NCBI GenBank assembly: GCA_030727085.1 | Contig: JANRCF010000043.1 | Coordinates: 9,436 to 32,738, forward strand | DNA: 23,303 nucleotides | Direction of reading: 5' to 3' | Origin: Alphaproteobacteria bacterium | GTDB lineage: Bacteria > Pseudomonadota > Alphaproteobacteria > Paracaedibacterales > CAIOTO01 | Shown here: positions 1-7,199 of the stretch, piece after piece | Numbering within the stretch: the stretch's first letter is position 1 | Layout of the letters: each line of letters opens with the position of its first letter | Notes under the pieces: generated by a model | Told to the model about the DNA's origin: nothing | What the model saw: only the letters and a program-made list of their open reading frames with translations | Database searches by the model: none | Made by a program: the position numbers and the translations under genes

Positions 1-5
1 CTGCG

Positions 6-24
6 AGATGTGTATAAGAGACAG
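6..24. other. Nextera/Tn5 mosaic-end adapter remnant
   Basis: Bases 6-24 read AGATGTGTATAAGAGACAG, which is exactly the 19-bp Tn5 mosaic end used in Nextera tagmentation libraries. The Rieske reading frame is intact up to base 25 and stops making sense in the adapter. This is untrimmed library sequence at a contig edge. It is not a transposon in the organism. Confidence 0.96.
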
Positions 25-348
25 GTCTGTTTGTGGGTCTGGCAATTCACGTAAGGATGTTTTTTGTAATTTATCAATTTCAGCTTGTGTGCGATGCCGA
101 ACAAATACAGGCTTACCGCGCCACATCACAACTTTGCTGGCACCTGGCTGAATATCACCAAGCTCCACATCGATTGACGCCTGCGCAAGCACATCTGCGG
201 CTGGATTCATGCTGTTGATAAACGGAATGGCAACCGCACCAACGCCAACCGCACCGGCAGCAGAGGCTGTTAATGTTAAAAAATCACGCCGTGTTGTGCC
301 ATCGGTTTTAGGCTCAATTGAATCATGCGCGGGTGTATTATCTGTCAT
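25..348 (-). CDS. petA: ubiquinol-cytochrome c reductase iron-sulfur (Rieske) subunit, N-terminal part
   Basis: This is the Rieske [2Fe-2S] subunit of the cytochrome bc1 complex, which passes electrons from ubiquinol to cytochrome c1 at the inner membrane. Translating the minus strand from the ATG at 348-346 gives 108 residues. A twin-arginine motif (TRRDFLTL, residues 19-26) is followed by a hydrophobic anchor (about 26-46), then the family-typical region MWRGKPVFVRHRT and the segment LPDPQTD. The cluster-binding CTHLGC and CPCHGS boxes would lie further 3' and are missing, because the frame runs into adapter sequence at base 24. A GGA lies about 8 nt before the start. Family assignment is from recognisable sequence. 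The truncation is an assembly or library edge and not gene decay. Confidence 0.93.
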
Positions 349-456
349 TATGCGTTCCAGAAAGTAAAATAGTTGGATTCATTTTGAATGGGGATGCGAT
401 GAAAATCAAGCCTTTGCTCACTTACATTATGCCATTTTCAAAAAGTTTCGAGTAAC

Positions 457-559
457 AAGACAGCAAGATTCCAGCGGCGGAGTTTACTAATTGTATACTC
501 GCAGCGCAGATATCGAAGATGGCTGCACTAATCGGAATTTAGTGAAACTGATATCACCC
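457..559 (-). repeat. dispersed ~103-bp repeat, copy A, at the thrS 3' end
   Basis: This stretch aligns by eye over its whole length with 11392-11493 (copy B), at roughly three quarters identity with one or two 1-nt gaps. Shared blocks include CAAGATTC, GCAGATATCG/ACAGATATCG and the end ATCACCC/ATTACCC. A weaker copy is at 14850-14910. The repeat reaches the last glycine codon and stop of thrS, as copy B does for its neighbour. No protein-coding role is seen. Confidence 0.72.
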
Positions 560-2464
560 AGGCATGTGCGCTTCCATACATACGTTCATCAAAAATGTAT
601 CAAATAATTCCGTCTTTTGATCAGTGGATCCAAAACGACGCACAGAAACAGTGCCTTCCTCGGCTTCGCGTTTACCAACGGCTAAGATATACGGGACTTT
701 TTGCAAAGAATGTTCACGTACTTTGTAGCTGATCTTCTCGTTTCGGTCATCAAGTTCAACCGACAAGCCTTCAGCCTTTAATTGTTGCTGCAACTTAGCC
801 GCATATTCATTCACTTCGGTTGTGACGCTTGCTACAACAACTTGCGTTGGCGCTAACCACAATGGGAAATTACCGGCATAATGTTCAATCAACACGCCAA
901 TAAAGCGTTCAAACGATCCCAAAACCGCACGGTGCAACATAACAGGACGATGGCGTTTACCGTCCTCACCGATGTAAGATGCATCAAGGCGTTCCGGCAA
1001 AACAAAGTCCACTTGCAATGTGCCGCACTGCCAATCACGGCCAATGCTATCACGCAGTACAAATTCAAGTTTAGGGCCGTAAAATGCGCCTTCACCTGGA
1101 TTTAATTCATAAGCAAGGCCTGCTGCTGTTGCGGCCTCTGTCAACGCACTTTCTGCCTGATCCCAAACCTTGTCAGTGCCAGCGCGCTTTTCCGGACGGT
1201 CTGAAAATTTTACACGTACATCCGTAAAACCAAGATCTTTGTACATACCTTGTAGCAGGTCACAAAAGGATTTTGTTTCGGTAATAATTTGTTCTGGCGT
1301 ACAGAAAATATGCGCGTCGTCTTGTGTGAACGCACGGACACGCATAATACCATGAAGTGATCCAGATGGTTCGTTGCGATGACAGCTACCAAATTCAGCC
1401 ATACGCAACGGTAAATCACGATAGCTTTTAACACCTTGCTTAAAAATCTGCACGTGACAAGGGCAGCTCATTGGTTTTACCGCTAATGTGCGATCGTCTG
1501 CCTCAATGGTAAACATTGCATGGCCATACATATCCCAGTGACCAGATTCTTCCCACAAACGACGATCAAGTAACTGCGGTGTTTTAACTTCAACATAATC
1601 ACTTTTTTCAAGGCATGTGCGTACAAACGTTTCAAGCGCACGATACAAACGCCAACCTTTTGGATGCCAAAACACAGCTCCTACAGCTTCCTCTTGAATA
1701 TGAAATAGACCAAGCTCAGCGCCAAGTTTGCGGTGATCACGCTTTTCAGCTTCCTCTAGTTGGAATAAATGTTCTTTCAATTGCGCATCAGTTGCCCAGG
1801 CAGTGCCATAAATACGTTGCAGCATTGGGTTCTTGCTATCGCCGCGCCAGTACGCGCCCGCCAACTTCATCAGTTTGAATGCGGTTCCAATACGGCCAGT
1901 AGATGGCAAATGCGGGCCACGACAAAGATCAATAAAGTTTCCTTGACGATACAAGGTAATCGTGTCGCCTGCCGGGATTCCTTCGATGATTTCGGCTTTA
2001 AAATGCTCACCAATAGATTTGAAAAAAACAATCGCCTCATCACGATCCCATTCTTCGCGTGTAAATGGTTCATCACGTTTGATGATGGCATGCATCTTGG
2101 CTTCGATCGCGACCAAGTCATCAAGCGTGAATGGCTTTTCGCTAAAAATATCGTAATAGAAACCATTCTCAATAGATGGCCCAATGGTGATTTGAGCGGA
2201 TGGATACAATTCTTTAACGGCCTCAGCCAATACGTGGGCCACATCATGACGAATGATATCCAAACCATCGGCCTCAATACGCGTTACAATTTCAAGAGCT
2301 GCCCCCTCTGGTAGCGTTCGCGTGAGATCCCACAATTCACCGTTAACGCGGGCTGCAACGGCCTCTTTCGCTAAACGAGGGGAAATATTTTGTGCTACAG
2401 CCAACGCCGTTACTGCGCTATCAAACTCGCGTTTGGTGCCGTCTTTTAAAGCCACTTGAAACAT
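554..2464 (-). CDS. thrS: threonine--tRNA ligase
   Basis: This cytoplasmic class II synthetase charges tRNA-Thr and edits mischarged Ser-tRNA. It is a full-length 636-residue protein. Domains in order: N-terminal TGS domain (about 1-62); editing domain with H73-x3-H77 and C181/H185 (CRGPH); class II catalytic core (about 245-535); C-terminal anticodon-binding domain (about 540-636). The zinc ligands C334 (MSCPCH), H385 (DDAH) and H511 (MLHR) fall at the positions known from E. coli ThrRS. The start has an AAGGA about 9 nt upstream. The usual infC-rpmI-rplT neighbours are not adjacent, since petA lies downstream after 205 bp. The last codon (Gly) and TGA stop lie inside a dispersed repeat, so the extreme C-terminus may be repeat-derived. 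The leader holds a possible regulatory mini-ORF. Confidence 0.98.
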   Translation of the reverse strand: MFQVALKDGTKREFDSAVTALAVAQNISPRLAKEAVAARVNGELWDLTRTLPEGAALEIVTRIEADGLDIIRHDVAHVLAEAVKELYPSAQITIGPSIENGFYYDIFSEKPFTLDDLVAIEAKMHAIIKRDEPFTREEWDRDEAIVFFKSIGEHFKAEIIEGIPAGDTITLYRQGNFIDLCRGPHLPSTGRIGTAFKLMKLAGAYWRGDSKNPMLQRIYGTAWATDAQLKEHLFQLEEAEKRDHRKLGAELGLFHIQEEAVGAVFWHPKGWRLYRALETFVRTCLEKSDYVEVKTPQLLDRRLWEESGHWDMYGHAMFTIEADDRTLAVKPMSCPCHVQIFKQGVKSYRDLPLRMAEFGSCHRNEPSGSLHGIMRVRAFTQDDAHIFCTPEQIITETKSFCDLLQGMYKDLGFTDVRVKFSDRPEKRAGTDKVWDQAESALTEAATAAGLAYELNPGEGAFYGPKLEFVLRDSIGRDWQCGTLQVDFVLPERLDASYIGEDGKRHRPVMLHRAVLGSFERFIGVLIEHYAGNFPLWLAPTQVVVASVTTEVNEYAAKLQQQLKAEGLSVELDDRNEKISYKVREHSLQKVPYILAVGKREAEEGTVSVRRFGSTDQKTELFDTFLMNVCMEAHMPG

Positions 2465-2509
2465 GTAAACTAATCCTTTTTAAACTTCTTCACCCTTGAC
2501 AGTCTCCTT

Positions 2510-2554
2510 CTAGCTTGACCAGAGGGTCCATGTATGAGCACAGATAATTCCCAT
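2510..2554 (-). CDS. possible 14-aa leader peptide upstream of thrS
   Basis: On the minus strand an ATG at 2554-2552 opens a frame reading MGIICAHTWTLWSS and then TAG. A perfect GGAGG (bases 2566-2562) sits exactly 7 nt upstream, the best Shine-Dalgarno in this part of the window. The frame ends 45 nt before the thrS ATG. It holds two Thr and two Trp codons in 14. It is too short to have coding statistics, and no family is known to me. Translation is inferred only from the Shine-Dalgarno, the spacing and the position. Confidence 0.33.
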   Translation of the reverse strand: MGIICAHTWTLWSS

Positions 2555-2562
2555 GGCGGATC

Positions 2563-2579
2563 CTCCGGTCACGCCGGAG
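2563..2579 (-). promoter_or_regulatory. hairpin masking the mini-ORF Shine-Dalgarno in the thrS leader
   Basis: The minus strand reads CTCCGG-CGTGA-CCGGAG, a 6-bp GC-rich stem with a 5-nt loop. Four of the five GGAGG bases of the mini-ORF ribosome site are in the 3' arm, so folding would hide that site. No U tract follows on the minus strand (a T tract precedes it) and A residues follow on the plus strand, so it is not an intrinsic terminator in either direction. Confidence 0.45.
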
Positions 2580-3057
2580 AAAAACTAAATGTGGTGACGT
2601 TGATTGTTGCCAATAGTAATATCATTGTAAAGTATCATATTCAGTAAAAAAGGGCAAAAGAGTTTAATTTTCACCTCAAAGTCGATGTCACTGATGAATA
2701 CAGCCCTAAATACGCCAGGGTATATTGCAAATCAGATTGCAAGAGATTCCAATCATTCTTTCTATAAGGATGCAACTGAATGGTTTTTTTACCACTCTTC
2801 CTTGCGTGCTGTGCCCATGGAACCCTTATGTCCCCCCCCTGCGTGACAGCCTCATAATTATCAAGGGCAAGTAATTGCAGGCGATGAACCATGTAAATAT
2901 ATCATTGAAAGATAAAATTACATAGATTAAGTCTTGATTTTCCAGTGCAAACTTAAGGATGACCTATATCTATCATCAGAGAGCAACTCAGTCTCAAACC
3001 ATATGAACCTACACAATGAAAAACGTTAATCTTGAAAACGTGCGTACTGCGTAAAAC

Positions 3058-3087
3058 TTGTAATCACAAGTCCATATTTGCTATAAT
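3058..3087 (+). promoter_or_regulatory. sigma70-type promoter of murG
   Basis: A TTGTAA (3058-3063) and a perfect TATAAT (3082-3087) are separated by 18 bp, 31 bp before the murG ATG. The -35 box is part of a small inverted repeat, CTTGT-AATC-ACAAG (3057-3070). This could be chance or a repressor half-site pair. It is a consensus match by eye only. Confidence 0.55.
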
Positions 3088-3118
3088 TTTATCAAATCTT
3101 ATATAAGAATGAAATTCT

Positions 3119-4249
3119 ATGAATCAAAAACTCTCCTCCTCAACTCCACCATCATCAGATATTCATCAGCCCAACCTACGCACGTACGCATTGTCTGGCG
3201 GCGGCACAGGCGGGCACCTGTTCCCCGCACTTAGTCTTGCTGATGAAATTGAAAAAGACGGTCACAAGGCATTACTTGTGGCGGATAGCCGAGGGGTTTC
3301 ATTTTTTAAACATCATGATAGAAAACCATCCTTTGTCTGCACGATTGTTCGTAATCATTGGCTTTTCGGGCGATTGGTTTACCCATTTAGTTTAGGGTTT
3401 CAGATTCTTAGGTGCTTCTTTTGGTTGCGTAAAATGCGACCTGCTGTTGTGGTTGGGTTTGGCGGATACCCTTCTTTTCCATGTGTTTTTGCGGCGCAAT
3501 GGATGGGCATTCCAACCGTTTTGCATGAAGGAAATGCCTTCTTAGGAAAAGCGAATCGATTACTGCTTAAAAAAGCAAAGAAAGTAGCATTGTCATTCCC
3601 GCTTACAGAAGGGGCGCCTGCTGATGCACGTTTTCACGTGACAGGAAATCCAGTGCGAAACGGTGTATGTGAGTTAATGGCTGATATTTATTCTCCCCCA
3701 GCACCAGATGAACGTTTTAATATTCTTGTGGTTGGCGGTAGCCAGGGTGCTAAAATTTTTTCAAGCCTATTACCTGAAACCATTCACAAGCTACCCAAAG
3801 AAATGCAAAAGCGTCTTGTAATCACGCAGCAATGCAGGCCACCTCAAATGGAAGATACCGAACTTGCGTATAAAGGCACACGTTGCAAGGTTCATTTAAA
3901 AACATTTTTATCGCCTATTGAAAATTACTACAAAGATGCCCATCTTGTTATTGGAAGGTCAGGTGCGTCGACGGTAGCAGAAGTAGCTATTGCAGGAAAA
4001 CCAATGCTGTTTGTCCCATTTTATGGTTCAGTAGAGGGCGATCAAGCGCAAAATGCGGCACATTTAGAGGCAGCAAATGCGGCATGGGTTAAACGTGAAA
4101 CAAGTGTAACACCGGATAAACTTGCGCAGTTCTTAATGACGCATTTGGAAAATTCAAATGAACTTGCCGAAAAGGCGATCGCTATTCGTCAATTTGCGCA
4201 TCCAGAGGCAGCTAAAAATGTATGGAATATCGTTGCGGAAATCGACTGA
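3119..4249 (+). CDS. murG: UDP-N-acetylglucosamine--undecaprenyl-PP-MurNAc-pentapeptide GlcNAc transferase
   Basis: MurG adds GlcNAc to lipid I to make lipid II at the cytoplasmic face of the inner membrane. The 376-residue protein has the N-terminal glycosyltransferase signature GGGTGGHLFPAL (residues 27-38), a second conserved stretch VVGFGGYPSFP in the first Rossmann domain, VVGGSQGA at the start of the second, and the C-terminal UDP-GlcNAc-binding region GRSGASTVAEVA followed by EGDQAQNAAHLE. The ATG at 3119 is the only start before the glycine-rich motif. It gives an N-terminal tail of about 20 Ser/Pro-rich residues, longer than usual. A good promoter lies just upstream, but the ribosome site is weak. 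It is followed after 180 bp by murC and murB on the same strand. ftsW, usual in many dcw clusters, is not directly upstream. Confidence 0.97.
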   Translation: MNQKLSSSTPPSSDIHQPNLRTYALSGGGTGGHLFPALSLADEIEKDGHKALLVADSRGVSFFKHHDRKPSFVCTIVRNHWLFGRLVYPFSLGFQILRCFFWLRKMRPAVVVGFGGYPSFPCVFAAQWMGIPTVLHEGNAFLGKANRLLLKKAKKVALSFPLTEGAPADARFHVTGNPVRNGVCELMADIYSPPAPDERFNILVVGGSQGAKIFSSLLPETIHKLPKEMQKRLVITQQCRPPQMEDTELAYKGTRCKVHLKTFLSPIENYYKDAHLVIGRSGASTVAEVAIAGKPMLFVPFYGSVEGDQAQNAAHLEAANAAWVKRETSVTPDKLAQFLMTHLENSNELAEKAIAIRQFAHPEAAKNVWNIVAEID

Positions 4250-4373
4250 TATTTGCTATCGATATAGAAATACTCGGCCATCCAAAAACACACGTTCCCT
4301 TGCATTTCCCGTGCAGACGGAAATCCAGAAAATGCCTACATAATTAGAGATTAATAATTACATTTTAAACAGT

Positions 4374-4403
4374 CTGAGTCCCTGCCTTCGCAAGGATAAC
4401 AAA
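4374..4403 (+). repeat. short CCTTCGC-type palindromic repeat
   Basis: The stretch GAGTCCCTGCCTTCGCAAGG followed by ATAACAAAAA (4376-4405) matches about 20 of 30 positions of the element inside pcnB at 13001-13030. It has the look of the small 'CCxGCxTTCGCxxGGATGACA' repeats scattered in many alphaproteobacterial genomes. It lies about 50 bp upstream of murC. Confidence 0.45.
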
Positions 4404-4429
4404 AAACACAACAAACAGCAGGAGACCCA

Positions 4430-5926
4430 ATGAATCCACTCGGTATATTCCCAAATAAAACACAAAAAGCAATCCACTTTATTGGAATAGGTGGCATTGG
4501 GATGAGTGGAATCGCCGAAGTTTTACACAATCTTGGTTACAAAGTAACGGGATCTGATGCTGGTGAAAACCAAAACACACAGCGTTTAAATGATCTTGGC
4601 GTCAAAACAATGGTTGGTCATAACGCTGACAATGTTAATGATTGCCTAGTTATTGTTGTATCATCCGCGATTAAGCCTACTAATCCAGAAGTTGTGCGTG
4701 CACATGAACTGCGTATTCCTGTGATTCAACGTGCTGAAATGTTGGCTGAATTGATGCGCCTTAAACGATCGGTCGCGATTGCTGGCACACATGGCAAAAC
4801 AACAACGACATCATTGATGGCGTGTTTGTTCGAAACAGCTGGACTTGACCCAACAGTTGTTAATGGTGGCATTTTAAATGCATACAACACAAATGCACGT
4901 CTTGGCACAAGTGATTGGATTGTCGTTGAAGCGGACGAATCTGATGGCAGCTTTATGAAATTATTTCCAACGATTGCTGTGGTCACGAACATTGATCCAG
5001 AACATATGGAATACTATAAAACCGTAGAAAATCTAGAAGCATCATTTGTTAAGTTTATCAACAATATTCCTTTTTATGGCGTTGGCGTTTTGTGTTCGGA
5101 TCACCCCGTTGTTGCCGGCTTGCTGACAAAGATCACTGAACGACGCCTTGTAAGCTATGGCTTGGAAGAAGGTGCTATGGTTCGCGCTGTCAATATTCGC
5201 CCGAATGCAAGTGGCGTGACATTTGATATTGATATGGCACCCGACTTGGCGTTGCATTTCAATTCTGATCAATCAAATGTGCTGTCTTTCCCTAGAAGAA
5301 TTCGTGATGTAACGTTGCCGATGATGGGGCTGCATAACGTGCAAAATGCACTATCACTCGTTGTCGTTGCGCAAGAGCTTGGCATTAGTGATGATACTAT
5401 TCGTCAATCATTTGCGAACTTTAAAGGTGTAAAACGTCGCTTCACGCATGTTGGTGTTTCTGGTGGTGTGACGATTATTGATGACTATGCGCATCACCCA
5501 GTCGAGATCAAAACCGTTGTAAAGGCCGCAAAACAGGCATGCCCTGATGGAAAAACAATTTTTGTTGTGCAGCCACATCGTTACACGCGTTTAAATGATT
5601 TGTTTAACGACTTTGCGAATTCGTTTGAAGGTTGCGATCACGTAGTCGTGGCGCCTGTTTACTCTGCTGGTGAAACCCCGATTGAGGGGATTAATTCTGT
5701 TGCTTTAGCAAAAGCCATTCGTAATGCTGGCGTGTCACATGTGTATGATTTAGCCGAGCAACGTGAATTGCCGCTACTCATTCGCCGCATTGCACAAAAA
5801 GACGATATGGTTGTGTGCATGGGCGCGGGTACGATTACGTATTGGGCGGCGGCGTTGCCAGGACAACTTGATTCGTTGTGGGATGACACAGCTTGCATAG
5901 CAAATGGTAATTCGGTGCACGCATGA
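4430..5926 (+). CDS. murC: UDP-N-acetylmuramate--L-alanine ligase
   Basis: MurC ligates L-Ala to UDP-MurNAc using ATP, the first peptide-stem step in the cytoplasm. It is full length (498 residues). Visible signatures: the N-terminal UDP-binding Rossmann loop FIGIGGIGMSGIAE (residues 17-30), the Mur-ligase ATP loop GTHGKTTTT (119-127), VVEADESDGSF, the region TNIDPEHMEYY, and the C-terminal domain with DDYAHHP, where DYAHHP is the MurC-type signature. An AGGAGA ribosome site lies about 7 nt before the ATG. The TGA stop overlaps the murB start (ATGA), which indicates translational coupling. The gene is preceded by a short palindromic repeat. Confidence 0.98.
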   Translation: MNPLGIFPNKTQKAIHFIGIGGIGMSGIAEVLHNLGYKVTGSDAGENQNTQRLNDLGVKTMVGHNADNVNDCLVIVVSSAIKPTNPEVVRAHELRIPVIQRAEMLAELMRLKRSVAIAGTHGKTTTTSLMACLFETAGLDPTVVNGGILNAYNTNARLGTSDWIVVEADESDGSFMKLFPTIAVVTNIDPEHMEYYKTVENLEASFVKFINNIPFYGVGVLCSDHPVVAGLLTKITERRLVSYGLEEGAMVRAVNIRPNASGVTFDIDMAPDLALHFNSDQSNVLSFPRRIRDVTLPMMGLHNVQNALSLVVVAQELGISDDTIRQSFANFKGVKRRFTHVGVSGGVTIIDDYAHHPVEIKTVVKAAKQACPDGKTIFVVQPHRYTRLNDLFNDFANSFEGCDHVVVAPVYSAGETPIEGINSVALAKAIRNAGVSHVYDLAEQRELPLLIRRIAQKDDMVVCMGAGTITYWAAALPGQLDSLWDDTACIANGNSVHA

Positions 5927-6840
5927 ACACACAAGCTGCCGTTATGACTGAAACCCTCCCGTTTACTCTACCAAATATTCGCGGGCGCTATGCGTTTGGG
6001 TTTGATTTATCAAAGGCAACATGGTTCAAAGTTGGCGGCGCAGCAGAGGTTTTATTTAAACCAAAAGATGCTGAAGACCTTGTAACGTTTATCAAAAATA
6101 AAGATCCAATGATGCCCGTCACTATGCTTGGCGCTGGGTCAAATGTATTGGTGCGTGACGGCGGCATTAAAGGTGTTGTGGTTAAATTAGGCTCTGGCTT
6201 TTCTGAGATCATATTCCATGGCACTGAAGTTATTGTAGGCGGCGCATGTTTGGATCGCACATTTGTATTAGCATGCGCTGAAAAAGGTTTGTCGGGGGTT
6301 GTATTCCTCGTTGGCGTTCCAGGTACTATTGGTGGAGCAGTTGCAATGAATGCAGGGGCATATGGCGGCGAAGTTAAAAACTTTATAAAATGGGTTGAAA
6401 TTATTGGCACTGATGGCGCATTGACGCGATTGCAAGCAGCCGATCTTTCCATGAAATATCGCAAGGGTAATTTACCAAAAGGCGCAATCATCGTGCGGGC
6501 AAGCTTTATATTGCAAAACGGTGCTCCAGAGGCTATTCATGCTCGCATCAATGCATACTTACAACAACGTGAAGATACACAACCAGTTCGCGGTCGCACG
6601 GGTGGTAGTACGTTTAAAAACCCAACTGATATGGCGGCATGGAAGTTGATTGATCAAGCAGGCTGCCGCGGTTTAATGATTGGTGACGCACAAGTTTCGG
6701 AAAAGCATTGTAATTTCTTACTTAACCTTGATGCAGCAAAAGCAGCAGATTTAGAACAATTGGGCGAACACGTCTGGCAAGCCGTCAAAGAAAAATGCGG
6801 CGTTGAACTAGAATGGGAAATCATCCGTTTGGGTGAGTAA
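5923..6840 (+). CDS. murB: UDP-N-acetylenolpyruvoylglucosamine reductase
   Basis: MurB is the FAD/NADPH-dependent enzyme that reduces UDP-GlcNAc-enolpyruvate to UDP-MurNAc, the substrate of MurC just upstream. It has 305 residues, typical of the short (type II-like) MurB. Motifs: TWFKVGGAAEVLF near residues 33-45, the FAD-binding GAGSNVLVRDGGIKGVV, GVPGTIGGAVAMNAGAYGGE, YRKGNLP, GSTFKNP and the C-terminal SEKHCNFLLN. The start codon lies inside the murC stop (ATGA, 5923-5926), so no separate ribosome site is needed. An in-frame second Met (5944) is possible but less favoured. ddl, ftsQ and ftsA, which commonly follow murB in alphaproteobacteria, are absent here. Confidence 0.97.
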   Translation: MNTQAAVMTETLPFTLPNIRGRYAFGFDLSKATWFKVGGAAEVLFKPKDAEDLVTFIKNKDPMMPVTMLGAGSNVLVRDGGIKGVVVKLGSGFSEIIFHGTEVIVGGACLDRTFVLACAEKGLSGVVFLVGVPGTIGGAVAMNAGAYGGEVKNFIKWVEIIGTDGALTRLQAADLSMKYRKGNLPKGAIIVRASFILQNGAPEAIHARINAYLQQREDTQPVRGRTGGSTFKNPTDMAAWKLIDQAGCRGLMIGDAQVSEKHCNFLLNLDAAKAADLEQLGEHVWQAVKEKCGVELEWEIIRLGE

Positions 6841-7199
6841 TATTGCAGACAATCCCCATATTGGGTGGGTTTCGGCTCTTATGAAAAATGGGTGGGCAAC
6901 TTTAAATGATAGAAATCAAAGCTATCAAATCAGGTATCAATCATCAAAGTAAAATTCTCTAAAAAGGCTTGTAAACCCTGAGTTAGCAACGTAATTGAAG
7001 CTTACTAAAAGAACTTTTTTCAAAGCAAATTTTTAGATTCATGCCACCTCATCTTCTTTACCCACCCATTTTTCATAAGAGCCGTTTATTATTCTAATAT
7101 GTGTCTTTTTTAATAAATACCCCCCATTTTATTTAACGAAATCTTAAACAATAAACATTATCATAATCCTTAAGTTACCAAAATAATTTAGGATTTTTC
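6841..7199. other. 359-bp intergenic region between murB and the patatin gene
   Basis: Most of this gap is the inverted-repeat element at 6873-7084. The remainder (7085-7199) is very AT-rich and must hold any promoter for the patatin gene. A CATAAT at 7162-7167 is a possible -10 box, but no -35 at proper spacing was found. No terminator with a T tract was seen after murB. Confidence 0.55.
6873..7084. mobile_element. 212-bp MITE-like element with perfect 24-bp terminal inverted repeats
   Basis: The left end 6873-6896 (CGGCTCTTATGAAAAATGGG, then TGGG) is the exact reverse complement of 7061-7084. The 164 bp between them have no ORF of note. The GGCTCTT terminus resembles insertion-sequence ends of the ISL3 type as I recall them, which would make this a non-autonomous derivative. 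Both ends are flanked by only TTT, so no convincing long target duplication is seen. Confidence 0.68.

Larger units (their letters stand above)
2465..3118. other. 654-bp divergent intergenic region between thrS and murG
   Basis: It carries the thrS leader (2465-2600) with a hairpin and mini-ORF on the minus strand, and the murG promoter at its right end. The middle (about 2640-3050) is AT-rich apart from one GC-richer patch near 2800-2850 that includes a run of eight C residues. A 73-codon minus-strand ORF (2671-2892) crosses that patch but has no Shine-Dalgarno and no recognisable family. No RNA gene is seen. Confidence 0.6.

Noticed and set aside
1769..2314. 181-codon plus-strand ORF antisense to thrS
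   Set aside because: It lies wholly opposite a clearly real, conserved ThrRS gene; its composition is that of a reverse-frame shadow.
2671..2892. 73-codon minus-strand ORF in the thrS-murG intergenic region
   Set aside because: No Shine-Dalgarno, no family resemblance, and it crosses a C8 run and a probable repeat patch. I kept it only as a note.
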